Both the position numbers and the translations under genes were made by a program. The notes beneath the pieces were generated by a model, which was not told the origin of the DNA, did not search any database, and saw only the letters and a program-made list of their open reading frames with translations. A stretch of DNA of 44,352 bases from an uncultured Pelagibacteraceae bacterium (lineage in GTDB: Bacteria; Pseudomonadota; Alphaproteobacteria; Pelagibacterales; Pelagibacteraceae). Position 1 is the first letter of the stretch. Each line of letters begins with the position of its first letter. This document shows positions 24,556 through 32,646 of this stretch, piece after piece. The stretch covers positions 1 through 44,352 of the forward strand of contig CACJMB010000009.1 in the NCBI GenBank assembly GCA_902594405.1. Direction: 5' to 3'.

Positions 24556-25420
24556 CTATTTTTGACAGGAAACACAAAAAAAAGTCGACCTATTTGATGT
24601 TATCTTTTTTTTTATGATACCTTTGCAATTCGTACGACTACAATCAGCTCCGTCTTGTTGATAGACTTTAAACTCCTTTTGAAAGGTACCTTTGTTACCT
24701 GAGACATCTTTAAAATCTCTTATACTTGAGCCTCCTTTATTAATTGCCTGTTGAAGTATTTTCTTAGAGTTAAATATAATATTTAAACATTCATTTTTAT
24801 TAAGTCTTTTTGCCTTTTTAAATGGATTTATTTTACTGGCGAAAAGAATTTCACTTGCATAAATATTACCTATTCCAGAAACAAATCTTTGATCAAGTAA
24901 GAAACTTTTTATATCCTTATTTTTTTTCTTAAAATAATTAACTACATAATTTAAGTTAAATTTATCACTAAATGGTTCAGGTCCCATTGATTTAAATCTT
25001 TTCTGTAGATCTTGATAATTATTAATTATTTCAAAAAATCCAAAACGTCTTGGATCATTATAAATTACTTTCAAGCTATCAAATATAAACTCTGCATGAT
25101 TGTGTTTTTTAGGTAAAAAGGGTGAATGATAAAAACTAGTATTCGTAAATTTTAGAGGTTTTTTCTTATCAAGAATGTGAATTGTTCCTGACATTCCTAA
25201 ATGGATTAAACAATAATCTTCATTTTGAAAATGGATAATCAAATATTTAGAAAATCTACTAACTTCAATTATTTTTTTATTTTTAAGAAAACTTTCAAAA
25301 TCACTTGGTATTTTAAACCTTAAATTCCTGTTTCTAATTATTACTTTTTTTTATGCTTTTTTTTTTGATCTTTTTATGAAGGGATTGTCTAACAATTTCT
25401 ACTTCTGGTAATTCTGGCAT
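24556..25420 (-). CDS. mutM: formamidopyrimidine-DNA glycosylase, interrupted by a one-base frameshift
   Basis: MutM/Fpg removes oxidised purines (8-oxoG) from DNA. The conserved start MPELPEVEIVRQSL (catalytic P2, E3) is at 25420, but this frame meets TAG at 25336-25334 after 28 codons. Removing one base from the A10 (25366-25357) or A8 (25352-25345) tract restores a frame that reads on through VIIRNRNLRFKIP, RFSKYL (the K57-like lysine) and HLGMSG to the C-terminal zinc finger CSRTNC...CVSCQ, about 287 residues in all. The part after the shift is intact. This may be a homopolymer sequencing error, a fresh lesion, or a gene rescued by slippage. It diverges from ubiE over 29 nt. Confidence 0.85.
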
Positions 25421-25449
25421 TTAATACTATATTCAATATATATTTTTTT

Positions 25450-26154
25450 ATGCAACAAAATCTTCAAAATAAAAAAGGACTTGTAGAAAATGTATTTAAT
25501 CAGGTCTACAACAAATATGACTTGATGAATGACTTTATGTCTATGGGTGTACATAGATATTGGAAAAAAAGTTTAATCAATATGATGAATCCAAGAGTTA
25601 GTAGAAAATTAATAGATGTTGCTTGTGGGACGGGGGATGTTGGAAAGTTATTTTTAGATAGTACAAATAAAGAGGCTGAAATTACTTGTGTAGATCCTAA
25701 TAAAGGAATGGTTAGTAAAGGAAATCAAAAATTATCTAATTACAAAAATGTAAAATGGGTTATTTCTCCAGCAGAAAAATTACCAATAACAGACAATTCA
25801 TTTGATTATTACACTATTAGCTTTGGGTTAAGAAATACTAAAAATTTAAATAAAGCACTTTCAGAAGCCTATAGAGTTTTAAAGCCTGGTGGACGCTATC
25901 TATGTCTAGAATTTTCTAAGATTCAAAACTCAAATCTTGATTTTATATATAAAAATTATTCAAAACTCATTCCTATAATTGGCCAGTTTGTAGTTGGAGA
26001 AAAAGAACCTTACGAATATTTAATCAAAAGTATTGAACAATTTATTAATCAAGACGAATTAATAGAGTTAATGGAAAAAAATAATTTTCATAAATGTTCT
26101 TATAGAAATCTTTCTGGTGGTATTGTTTCAATTCATAGTGGTTGGAAAATTTAA
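25450..26154 (+). CDS. ubiE: ubiquinone biosynthesis C-methyltransferase UbiE
   Basis: A 234-residue SAM-dependent methyltransferase that methylates the benzoquinol ring in ubiquinone (and, in some bacteria, menaquinone) synthesis. Motif I is DVACGTGDVGKLF (SAM-binding glycines), the UbiE signatures YDLMNDFMSMGVHRYWK near the N-terminus and RVLKPGGRYLCLEFSK in the middle are clear, and GGIVSIHSGWKI ends the protein as in the family. It starts the plus-strand run ubiE-ubiB-coaBC-dut and shares TAATG with ubiB. Confidence 0.96.
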   Translation: MQQNLQNKKGLVENVFNQVYNKYDLMNDFMSMGVHRYWKKSLINMMNPRVSRKLIDVACGTGDVGKLFLDSTNKEAEITCVDPNKGMVSKGNQKLSNYKNVKWVISPAEKLPITDNSFDYYTISFGLRNTKNLNKALSEAYRVLKPGGRYLCLEFSKIQNSNLDFIYKNYSKLIPIIGQFVVGEKEPYEYLIKSIEQFINQDELIELMEKNNFHKCSYRNLSGGIVSIHSGWKI

Positions 26155-27722
26155 TGATTAAAAAACTTATTACTCTATTTAAATTAGGAAGAAAAATTGC
26201 AAAATCAGATATTTTAAAAATTGCATCAAAATTTAAAAAACCTCCTTTAACTGTAACAATATTATTCCAAATTTTATCTATTTCATTTGAAAAAAGAGAA
26301 CAAAATAATTTAATTGAAGATGATGGAGAAAGATTATCTAGGTCATTAGAATCTATGGGTACAACTTTCATCAAACTTGGGCAATTTCTTGCTACAAGAC
26401 CTGACATAATTGGAGAAGAATTATCTTTAAAGCTAGAAAAACTTCAAGATCGATTACCCCCTTTTTCAATTCATGAAGCAAAAGAAATTATCAAAGAAGA
26501 TCTTGGACTTGATGCATTTAATTCAATAATTGATTTAAGTGAACCAGTTGCTGCTGCATCAATTGCACAAGTTCATAAAGCAAAAATAAATGACAATGGA
26601 ACTATTAAAGATGTAGCAATAAAAATTTTAAGACCAAATATAAAAAAAATATTCAATGAAGAAATAGATGCGATGATGTTATTTGCATTTATTATTGAGT
26701 CATTTGTAAAGAAAACAAAAAGATTAAAACTTGTTGAAGTTGTTTTTCTACTTAAAGAAATAACTAATCTTGAAATGGATTTAAGATTTGAAGCAGCTGC
26801 AGCAAATGAATATGCAGAAAATACTAAAAATGATGCTGGGTTTAAAGTTCCTGAGATTTATTGGAATTTTACTAGTGAAAATGTAATGACTTTAGATTGG
26901 ATAGATGGAATTTCAATAAGGGAAGCTGAGGAGTTAAAGAAAAGAAATTTAGATACCAATAAAATAGCAGAAGATATTATCCAGCATTTTTTGAGACATG
27001 CTGTAAGAGATGGTTTTTTTCATGCAGACATGCACCAAGGAAATATTTTTGTTGATAATAGTGGCCAGATTGTCCCTATAGATTTTGGGATTATGGGTAG
27101 ATTAGATAAACTTAGTAAGAGGTTTTTAGCAGAAATTTTATTTGGATTTATTCAAAGAGATTATCGAAAAGTAGCTGAGGTTCATCTAGTGGCTGGATTA
27201 GTTCCCAAAGAAGTACCAATTGATGATCTGGCTCAAGCTTTGAGATCAATTGGTGAGCCTATATTTGGTCAAGAAGTGAAAGATATTTCAGGAGGTAAAT
27301 TACTCAAACAATTGTTTGATGTAACAGAAAAATTTAATATGCAAACTCAACCTCAATTATTAATGTTGCAAAAAACTATGGTTGTTGTTGAAGGTGTAGC
27401 AAGAAAATTAAATCCAAACACAAATATTTGGACAACTTCAAAGCCTGTACTAGAAAATTGGCTTAAAGAAACAAAAGACCCAATTAATAATTTAAATGAA
27501 ACTTTAAAAAATACATCTGAAGTTATTAAACGTTTACCAGAATTTCCTGAGATTATGGATAAAGCAAATCAAGCATTAACATTTTTAGCTAGTGGTCAAA
27601 TTCCACAAAACTCAAATTCTTATACCGCTCTGAATGATAAGAAATCAGAAATGATAGCATTTAGAAATCAATCTATTATTGGTTTATTACTTCTTGTAAT
27701 TTTTGGCCTTATAGTATTTTAA
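26154..27722 (+). CDS. ubiB: UbiB/ABC1 (AarF) atypical kinase
   Basis: A 522-residue member of the UbiB/ADCK family, a membrane-bound protein with ATPase activity needed for ubiquinone synthesis. Motifs are LGTTFIKLGQFLATRPDI-like (the KxGQ that replaces the glycine-rich loop), AAASIAQVHKA (A-rich loop), VAIKILRP, FHADMHQGNIFV, and PIDFGIMG (the DFG metal motif). One or two hydrophobic helices at the C-terminus anchor it. I use ATG 26154, which overlaps the ubiE stop, rather than TTG 26142. Confidence 0.95.
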   Translation: MIKKLITLFKLGRKIAKSDILKIASKFKKPPLTVTILFQILSISFEKREQNNLIEDDGERLSRSLESMGTTFIKLGQFLATRPDIIGEELSLKLEKLQDRLPPFSIHEAKEIIKEDLGLDAFNSIIDLSEPVAAASIAQVHKAKINDNGTIKDVAIKILRPNIKKIFNEEIDAMMLFAFIIESFVKKTKRLKLVEVVFLLKEITNLEMDLRFEAAAANEYAENTKNDAGFKVPEIYWNFTSENVMTLDWIDGISIREAEELKKRNLDTNKIAEDIIQHFLRHAVRDGFFHADMHQGNIFVDNSGQIVPIDFGIMGRLDKLSKRFLAEILFGFIQRDYRKVAEVHLVAGLVPKEVPIDDLAQALRSIGEPIFGQEVKDISGGKLLKQLFDVTEKFNMQTQPQLLMLQKTMVVVEGVARKLNPNTNIWTTSKPVLENWLKETKDPINNLNETLKNTSEVIKRLPEFPEIMDKANQALTFLASGQIPQNSNSYTALNDKKSEMIAFRNQSIIGLLLLVIFGLIVF

Positions 27723-27730
27723 TTCTGCAA

Positions 27731-28936
27731 ATGAAAAATTTGTTAAATAAAAAAATACTATTTATTATCTGTGGAGGAATATCTGCTTATAAAAGTCTTG
27801 AAACAATTAGGTTTTTTAAAAAGAATGGTGCAGAAATAAAGACAATTCTTACAGCAAGTGCAAAAGAGTTTGTAACTCCACTCTCAGTAACATCACTTTC
27901 TCAAGGTAAAGTTTACAGCGATTTATTTAGTGTAGAAAATGAGGCTGAAATGGATCATATTTCACTTTCAAGATGGGCAGATATAATCGTAATTGCACCT
28001 GCAACAGCAAATACAATTTCAAAACTGGCTCAAGGAACAACTGATGATTTAGCATCCACTGTTGTTTTGGCTTCAGATAAAGACATTATTTTAGCACCAG
28101 CAATGAATGTAAGAATGTGGGAGCATCCAACTACTAAGACAAATATAAAAAAATTAAAAGAGTTTGGATATAAACTAATTGGTCCAGAGGTTGGTGATAT
28201 GGCATGTGGTGAATATGGAGAGGGTAAAATGTCAGACCCATCAATAATTGCTGAAGAAATTGGTAAATATTTCTTAACTCAAAAAAATAACAAAAAATTT
28301 AAAGCATTAGTTACAGCAGGTCCAACTAATGAGTACATAGATCCAGTTCGTTTTATTACGAATAAATCAAGTGGCAAACAAGGATACGAATTAGCAAAAT
28401 CATTATCCAAAAAAGGTTTTGATACAACATTAATATCAGGTCCAACTAATCTTGAAATAACTAAAGATATTAATCTTATAAAAGTTGAAACAGCAGATGA
28501 AATGTTAGTTGCCACTCAAGAAAATTTACCTGTTGATGTAGCAATTTTTTCTGCTGCGGTAGCTGATTTTAAAATTAATAAAAAATATGAAAATAAAATT
28601 AAAAAACAAGAGAACTTAAACTTAAATTTAGAAAAGAATGTAGACATACTTCATTATGTGTCTAACCATAACTCCATGAGACCAGAACTTGTCATTGGAT
28701 TTGCAGCAGAAACTAATGAGATTGATAAAAATGCAGAGGAAAAATTAAACAAGAAAAATTGCGACTGGATAATTTCTAATGATGTATCAAATAAAGATAT
28801 AGGATTTAATTCTGATTATAATGAGGTAACAATTCATTATAAAAACAGAGACGTTAAAAAAGAAAAACTTTCATACAAAAAAAAATCTGGAATTTCTGAT
28901 GAAATAGTTGATAGAATACTTGATCAATTAAATTAA
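27731..28936 (+). CDS. coaBC: bifunctional phosphopantothenoylcysteine decarboxylase / phosphopantothenate-cysteine ligase
   Basis: A 401-residue fused enzyme for two steps of coenzyme A synthesis. The N-terminal flavin-dependent CoaC half has GGISAYKS, the HFCD-type histidine region (MDHISLSRWADIIVIAPAT) and APAMNVRMWEHP; the C-terminal CoaB half starts near 190 with LVTAGPTNEYIDPVRFI and NKSSGKQGYELA (nucleotide binding) and includes IFSAAVADFK. Length matches Dfp. It follows ubiB after 8 nt and overlaps dut by one base. Confidence 0.96.
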   Translation: MKNLLNKKILFIICGGISAYKSLETIRFFKKNGAEIKTILTASAKEFVTPLSVTSLSQGKVYSDLFSVENEAEMDHISLSRWADIIVIAPATANTISKLAQGTTDDLASTVVLASDKDIILAPAMNVRMWEHPTTKTNIKKLKEFGYKLIGPEVGDMACGEYGEGKMSDPSIIAEEIGKYFLTQKNNKKFKALVTAGPTNEYIDPVRFITNKSSGKQGYELAKSLSKKGFDTTLISGPTNLEITKDINLIKVETADEMLVATQENLPVDVAIFSAAVADFKINKKYENKIKKQENLNLNLEKNVDILHYVSNHNSMRPELVIGFAAETNEIDKNAEEKLNKKNCDWIISNDVSNKDIGFNSDYNEVTIHYKNRDVKKEKLSYKKKSGISDEIVDRILDQLN

Positions 28937-29373
28937 TGGCGAAAGTTCTTATCAAAAAGTTAGACCCTGCGGTTGAATTACCTGCTTACAAAACAGAAGG
29001 TGCATCTGGCATGGATTTGATGGCATTAGTAAAAGAACCTATCAATCTTAAACCAAACTCATCATGTTTAGTTCCAACTGGGCTTGCTGTTGCATTTTCA
29101 AGTGATTTTGAAATCCAAATAAGGCCAAGATCTGGTTTAGCTGCAAAAAACAGTATAAGTGTTTTAAATACACCTGGAACTATAGACAGTGATTACAGGG
29201 GAGAAATAAAAGTAATTCTATTTAATCACGGGAAAAATGATTTCTTGATAAATAATAAGGATAGAATAGCACAAATGATTTTAACTCCTGTAATTAAAAT
29301 GGATCTCGAGGAAACTGATGATCTACCAGAAACAATTAGAGGAGAGGGTGGGTTTGGCTCAACAGGAAAATGA
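28936..29373 (+). CDS. dut: dUTP diphosphatase
   Basis: A 145-residue trimeric dUTPase that keeps uracil out of DNA and supplies dUMP. The five motifs are visible in order: GASGMDLMAL (I), PRSGLAAKN (II), LNTPGTIDSDYRGE with the catalytic aspartate (III), RIAQMIL (IV) and RGEGGFGSTG (V, the flexible tail). coaBC-dut adjacency is common. It ends in ATGA shared with the following ThiF/MoeB-like gene. Confidence 0.97.
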   Translation: MAKVLIKKLDPAVELPAYKTEGASGMDLMALVKEPINLKPNSSCLVPTGLAVAFSSDFEIQIRPRSGLAAKNSISVLNTPGTIDSDYRGEIKVILFNHGKNDFLINNKDRIAQMILTPVIKMDLEETDDLPETIRGEGGFGSTGK

Positions 29374-30125
29374 GCAAAAATTTAAACAAAAAAGAAATAG
29401 AGAAATTCTCAAGGCAAATAATTCTTAAAAATATTGGTGCGGTAGGTCAAAAAAAAATTTTATCTTCAAAAGTCTTGATAGTTGGTATGGGTGGTCTAGG
29501 TTGCCCAGTAGCAGAATTTTTAACTAGATCAGGTATTGGTACACTTGGGATTGTAGATCATGATACTGTAAGTCTCTCTAATATCCACAGACAAGGTCTG
29601 TATAATGAAAAAGATATAAATCAATCAAAAGTAAAGATTGCAAAAAAAAAATTAAATAAAATTAATCCAAAGACAAAAATAAACATTTTTAATTTAAAAT
29701 TAAATAAAAATACATTTGAAAAAATTATTAAAAATTATGACTATATTATTGATGGGACTGATAACTTTGAAAGTAAATTTTTAATAAATGATTTAAGTCT
29801 AAAATATAAAAAATTTCTAGTCACTGGTGCTATAAGTAAGTTTGATGGACACATTTTTACTTTTAATTTTACCAACAAAAAAGATCCTTGCTTGAGATGT
29901 TTTTATCAAGAAGACACGATATCTGATGAAATTTTAAATTGTGAATATGAGGGAATTTTAGGAACTGTTGCAGGCACAATAGGTACATTGCAGGCAAATG
30001 AAGTTTTGAAAAAAATATTAAATATTGGACAAAATTTAAATGGATACATTTTAATTCTAGATCTATTAAATTTAAATTTCAGAAAAGCAAAAATTAATAA
30101 AAGAAAAAAATGTCTATGCAATTAA
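29370..30125 (+). CDS. ThiF/MoeB/HesA-family E1-like adenylyltransferase
   Basis: A 251-residue protein that should adenylate the C-terminal glycine of a ubiquitin-like sulfur carrier (MoaD or ThiS). The nucleotide loop is GMGGLG at 39-44, followed by VDHDTVSLSNIHRQ and DGTDNFESKFLINDL, the conserved E1 blocks. Two cysteine pairs, CLRC near 170 and CLC at the very end, are in the position of the MoeB zinc site. It cannot be assigned to the molybdopterin or thiamine branch from this sequence. It overlaps dut by 4 nt and the SH3 gene by 16 nt. Confidence 0.88.
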   Translation: MSKNLNKKEIEKFSRQIILKNIGAVGQKKILSSKVLIVGMGGLGCPVAEFLTRSGIGTLGIVDHDTVSLSNIHRQGLYNEKDINQSKVKIAKKKLNKINPKTKINIFNLKLNKNTFEKIIKNYDYIIDGTDNFESKFLINDLSLKYKKFLVTGAISKFDGHIFTFNFTNKKDPCLRCFYQEDTISDEILNCEYEGILGTVAGTIGTLQANEVLKKILNIGQNLNGYILILDLLNLNFRKAKINKRKKCLCN

Positions 30126-30565
30126 TAGTAAAAAAAATTTATATAGTATTTTTTTTATTATTTTTTACTCACATTTCGTTTGCTGATGTAATTTTTGTCT
30201 CTCTTAAAAAAAATAAAGTAAATGTTCGCTACGGGCCAAGTTTTGAATCTGATATTAAATACGTTTATAAAAAAATAAATCTTCCATTAAAACAAATTGA
30301 TAAAAAAGAAAATTTCAGGCGAATTATAGATTTAAAAAATAACAGTGGGTGGATTCATATCTCTCAATTAAAAAAAAGTAATTCTGTAATAGCTACGAAA
30401 GATAAAGTTTTATTTAAAAAACCTACATCTTTTGCTAAACCAATTGCTCAAATAAAAGAGGGAAGATTATTAATTATAGAAAAATGTGAACAAAATTGGT
30501 GCAAAATTACATCAGAAGAATTTGAAGGTTGGATTAAAACAGATGATATTTGGGGACTAAATTAA
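30110..30565 (+). CDS. exported bacterial SH3-domain protein
   Basis: A 151-residue protein with an N-terminal signal sequence (about MSMQLIVKKIYIVFFLLFF, ending near SFAD at 23-26) and two SH3-like repeats: KKNKVNVRYGPSFESDIKYVY with WIHISQL, and FKKPTSFAKPIAQIKEG with WCKITSEEFEGWIKTDDIWG. This matches the periplasmic SH3_4/DUF1058 family, common in alphaproteobacteria and thought to bind cell wall or other proteins. It overlaps the E1-like gene by 16 nt, and its stop overlaps that of the convergent DUF3501 gene by 4 nt (TTAA). Confidence 0.85.
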   Translation: MSMQLIVKKIYIVFFLLFFTHISFADVIFVSLKKNKVNVRYGPSFESDIKYVYKKINLPLKQIDKKENFRRIIDLKNNSGWIHISQLKKSNSVIATKDKVLFKKPTSFAKPIAQIKEGRLLIIEKCEQNWCKITSEEFEGWIKTDDIWGLN

Positions 30566-31161
30566 TTAAAATCAGCAGATAAAGAGGCTATATTTTCTTT
30601 AGATAATTTTGTGCTATGAGAATATTCTTTATGATCAATACCAAGCTCAATTTTTGAGCTATTAGATTGAAATTTTTCTATTTGATCATCAGTAAAATTG
30701 AAATGAATAAACTGTACTGAAGAAGCTTTTCCCTCAGCAGAGGTTCTATCAACATCTTCTTCCGGAACTGCTTTAATTTTCTCGCCATTTATTTTCATAA
30801 ATACTGTTTCTTCTATTCCACCAACTTTTCCAAGAAACGCAGCCCTTGAGATAGGATTATCTATTTCAAACATTAAAGTTGCTGTTAGTTCATTGCCGTT
30901 AGGTATTAAAGGATTATAAGCAGTTAACTCATCCTGAAGTTGCTCATCACCACCTTTTTCAATGTATAGCATTTCTTGTACTTGAGCTAACATTGTTTCA
31001 TAACTTTCAAAATAAAAAGTAGCATAAGGCCCTAAAGCAACTCTTCTATTTTTTTTATAATCAACAATACTTTTTCTTAATTCTCGTCTCTTTTCTATAT
31101 AAACATCTAAAGGCATGATGTCTTCTTTTTGAATTTCTCTTTTTTCTCTAGGCATGATCAT
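30562..31161 (-). CDS. DUF3501 family protein
   Basis: A 199-residue soluble protein beginning MIMPREKREI. The run DIMPLDVYIEKRRELRKSIVDYKK and RRVALGPYATFYFESYETMLAQVQEML is characteristic of DUF3501, a family of unknown function that travels with an Fe-S oxidoreductase and a rubrerythrin, as it does here. The ATG is within the end of the Fe-S gene (ATGA overlap), so both are produced together. The C-terminal SKIELGIDHKEYSHSTKLS segment contains histidines that might bind metal; that is a guess. Confidence 0.85.
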   Translation of the reverse strand: MIMPREKREIQKEDIMPLDVYIEKRRELRKSIVDYKKNRRVALGPYATFYFESYETMLAQVQEMLYIEKGGDEQLQDELTAYNPLIPNGNELTATLMFEIDNPISRAAFLGKVGGIEETVFMKINGEKIKAVPEEDVDRTSAEGKASSVQFIHFNFTDDQIEKFQSNSSKIELGIDHKEYSHSTKLSKENIASLSADFN

Positions 31162-32489
31162 AAGTTATAACTTTTTGCCATTAATTCGATAGGGTGTAGT
31201 GCCTCATCATTAGATATGTTTGTATCAACTTCTAACTGTTTTAAATGTTTACCAGCTAAAGGACAATCAGAAGCCATATACTTATTATTTTTAGTTTTTA
31301 TTTGTCTAGCTGTAGGTCTTCCTACTTTATTTGCTAAATCATGAGTTTCTTTCATTACTCCAAAAGTTCCTCCATGACCTGCACATCTTTCAACTACATC
31401 AATTTTAACGTTTGGTATCAATTTTAACATATCTCTTGCTTTGATGCCCATGTTCTGTGCTCTAGCATGACAAGCATGATGCACAGTTACACCTCCATCA
31501 ATCTCATTTAATCCTTCTGCTAATCCCTCATTGTTTGCGATGTCCACAACATACTCATCAATATCCATAACATTTGCAGATAATTTTTTTATTTTTTCAT
31601 CGTTTGGTAATAACAAAGGCCATTCGAATTTTAACATCAATCCACAACTAGCTGTTAAGGTTACTACTTTATATCCTTTATCAATCCACTCGATTAAATC
31701 CTTAGAAACTTTTTTCGCTTGTTCAACAACTTTTGGTAAATCTGCTTGCTCTAAAAATGGCATACCACAACAACCAGGGTAAGCCTCCTGAACCTCTACA
31801 CCATTTTTTTTCAAAACTTTTAAAGCAGCAACACCTGTATTTTTTTTATTAAAATTTACAAAACAGGTTGAGTAGATAACAACTTTTCTATCTTTAGAAG
31901 GTGTTTGATAATTTATCTTATCTTTATTTTTTTTAAAAAAATTTGAAAAAGTTTCTGAGTTATATTTTGGTAACTGAACTCTTTTATCTATTCCAGTAAT
32001 TAATTCTAAGATTTTTCTGATTAATTTATTTTTGATATTTGATGCCCAGTTAACTATTTTAGAGAACGTAACACCAATTTTAGCGTTTCGATCTATTTGG
32101 GCTAATTGTGTTGGTACGCTTGGTAATTTACCTAATTTTTTTTGAGCCGTTCTATATCGCAGCATTAAATGTGGAAAATCCAAATCAAAATCATGAGGTG
32201 GCACATATGGGCATTTAGTCATAAAACACATATCACACAAAGTACATGCATCAACGACAGGAGCAAATTGATCACTAGATAAACTTTCTACATCTTCATT
32301 TTTAGATTCATCAATCATGTCAAATAGCTTTGGAAATGAATCGCAAAGATTAAAGCATCTTCGGCATCCATGACAAATATCAAACACTCTTCTCATTTCA
32401 GCATCTAACTTTTCGGGATTTAAAAAATCCGGATGCTCAAAATCTATAGGATGTCTGATAGGTGCACCTAAACTTCCTTCTTTACTCAT
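31158..32489 (-). CDS. heterodisulfide reductase/GlpC-like (Fe-S) oxidoreductase
   Basis: A 443-residue protein with an N-terminal ferredoxin-like part binding two 4Fe-4S clusters: C39, C42, C45, C49 (CHGCRRCFNLC) and C82, C85, C88, C93 (CTLCDMCFMTKC). Then follow two cysteine-rich CCG-type domains: YSTCFVN, YPGCCGMPFLEQ and TASCGLM in the first, HHACHARAQNMG, ERCAGHGG and SDCPLAG in the second, where CAG replaces CCG. Such subunits (GlpC, HdrD, GlcF) pass electrons to quinone or a disulfide. No dehydrogenase partner is nearby; instead it overlaps DUF3501 and a 32-residue membrane ORF by ATGA on both sides. Confidence 0.9.
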   Translation of the reverse strand: MSKEGSLGAPIRHPIDFEHPDFLNPEKLDAEMRRVFDICHGCRRCFNLCDSFPKLFDMIDESKNEDVESLSSDQFAPVVDACTLCDMCFMTKCPYVPPHDFDLDFPHLMLRYRTAQKKLGKLPSVPTQLAQIDRNAKIGVTFSKIVNWASNIKNKLIRKILELITGIDKRVQLPKYNSETFSNFFKKNKDKINYQTPSKDRKVVIYSTCFVNFNKKNTGVAALKVLKKNGVEVQEAYPGCCGMPFLEQADLPKVVEQAKKVSKDLIEWIDKGYKVVTLTASCGLMLKFEWPLLLPNDEKIKKLSANVMDIDEYVVDIANNEGLAEGLNEIDGGVTVHHACHARAQNMGIKARDMLKLIPNVKIDVVERCAGHGGTFGVMKETHDLANKVGRPTARQIKTKNNKYMASDCPLAGKHLKQLEVDTNISNDEALHPIELMAKSYNL

Positions 32490-32584
32490 ATGACTAAGTT
32501 TGAAATAATAATTAATGATAAAGAAACCAAAACAACGGGTTCATTAAACCAATCCTTAAGTATTTGTACAACTTGCTCTACCAT
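32486..32584 (-). CDS. single-pass membrane microprotein (32 aa) in the Fe-S/DUF3501 operon
   Basis: A 32-residue ORF: a polar, amphipathic start (MVEQVVQILKDWFNEP) and one hydrophobic helix (VVLVSLSLIIISNLVI) to the stop. Its TGA overlaps the ATG of the Fe-S protein in ATGA, the same coupling used between the Fe-S gene and DUF3501, which is the best argument that it is translated. The soluble Fe-S protein has no membrane segment of its own, so a tether is an attractive idea but inference. No clear Shine-Dalgarno. I do not recognise a family. Confidence 0.6.
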   Translation of the reverse strand: MVEQVVQILKDWFNEPVVLVSLSLIIISNLVI

Positions 32585-32613
32585 TTTATAAAATTTTAAA
32601 TTTGAATTGTTTT

Positions 32614-32636
32614 TAGTGGGCGTTAAACGCCCACTA
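32614..32636 (-). terminator. strong hairpin without U-tract behind rubrerythrin
   Basis: TAGTGGGCG (32614-32622) and CGCCCACTA (32628-32636) form a perfect 9-bp stem with loop TTAAA, unusually GC-rich for this DNA. It lies 11 nt behind the rubrerythrin stop. On the minus strand it is followed by AAAAAC, not a T-run, so it is more likely an mRNA-stabilising or processing hairpin than an efficient intrinsic terminator. Confidence 0.65.
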
Positions 32637-32646
32637 AGAAATTTGA

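Noticed and set aside
24506..24577. Extended N-terminus of S20
   Set aside because: The conserved S20 start MANTKSA is at 24505; the 24 added residues overlap the end of mutM and resemble nothing.
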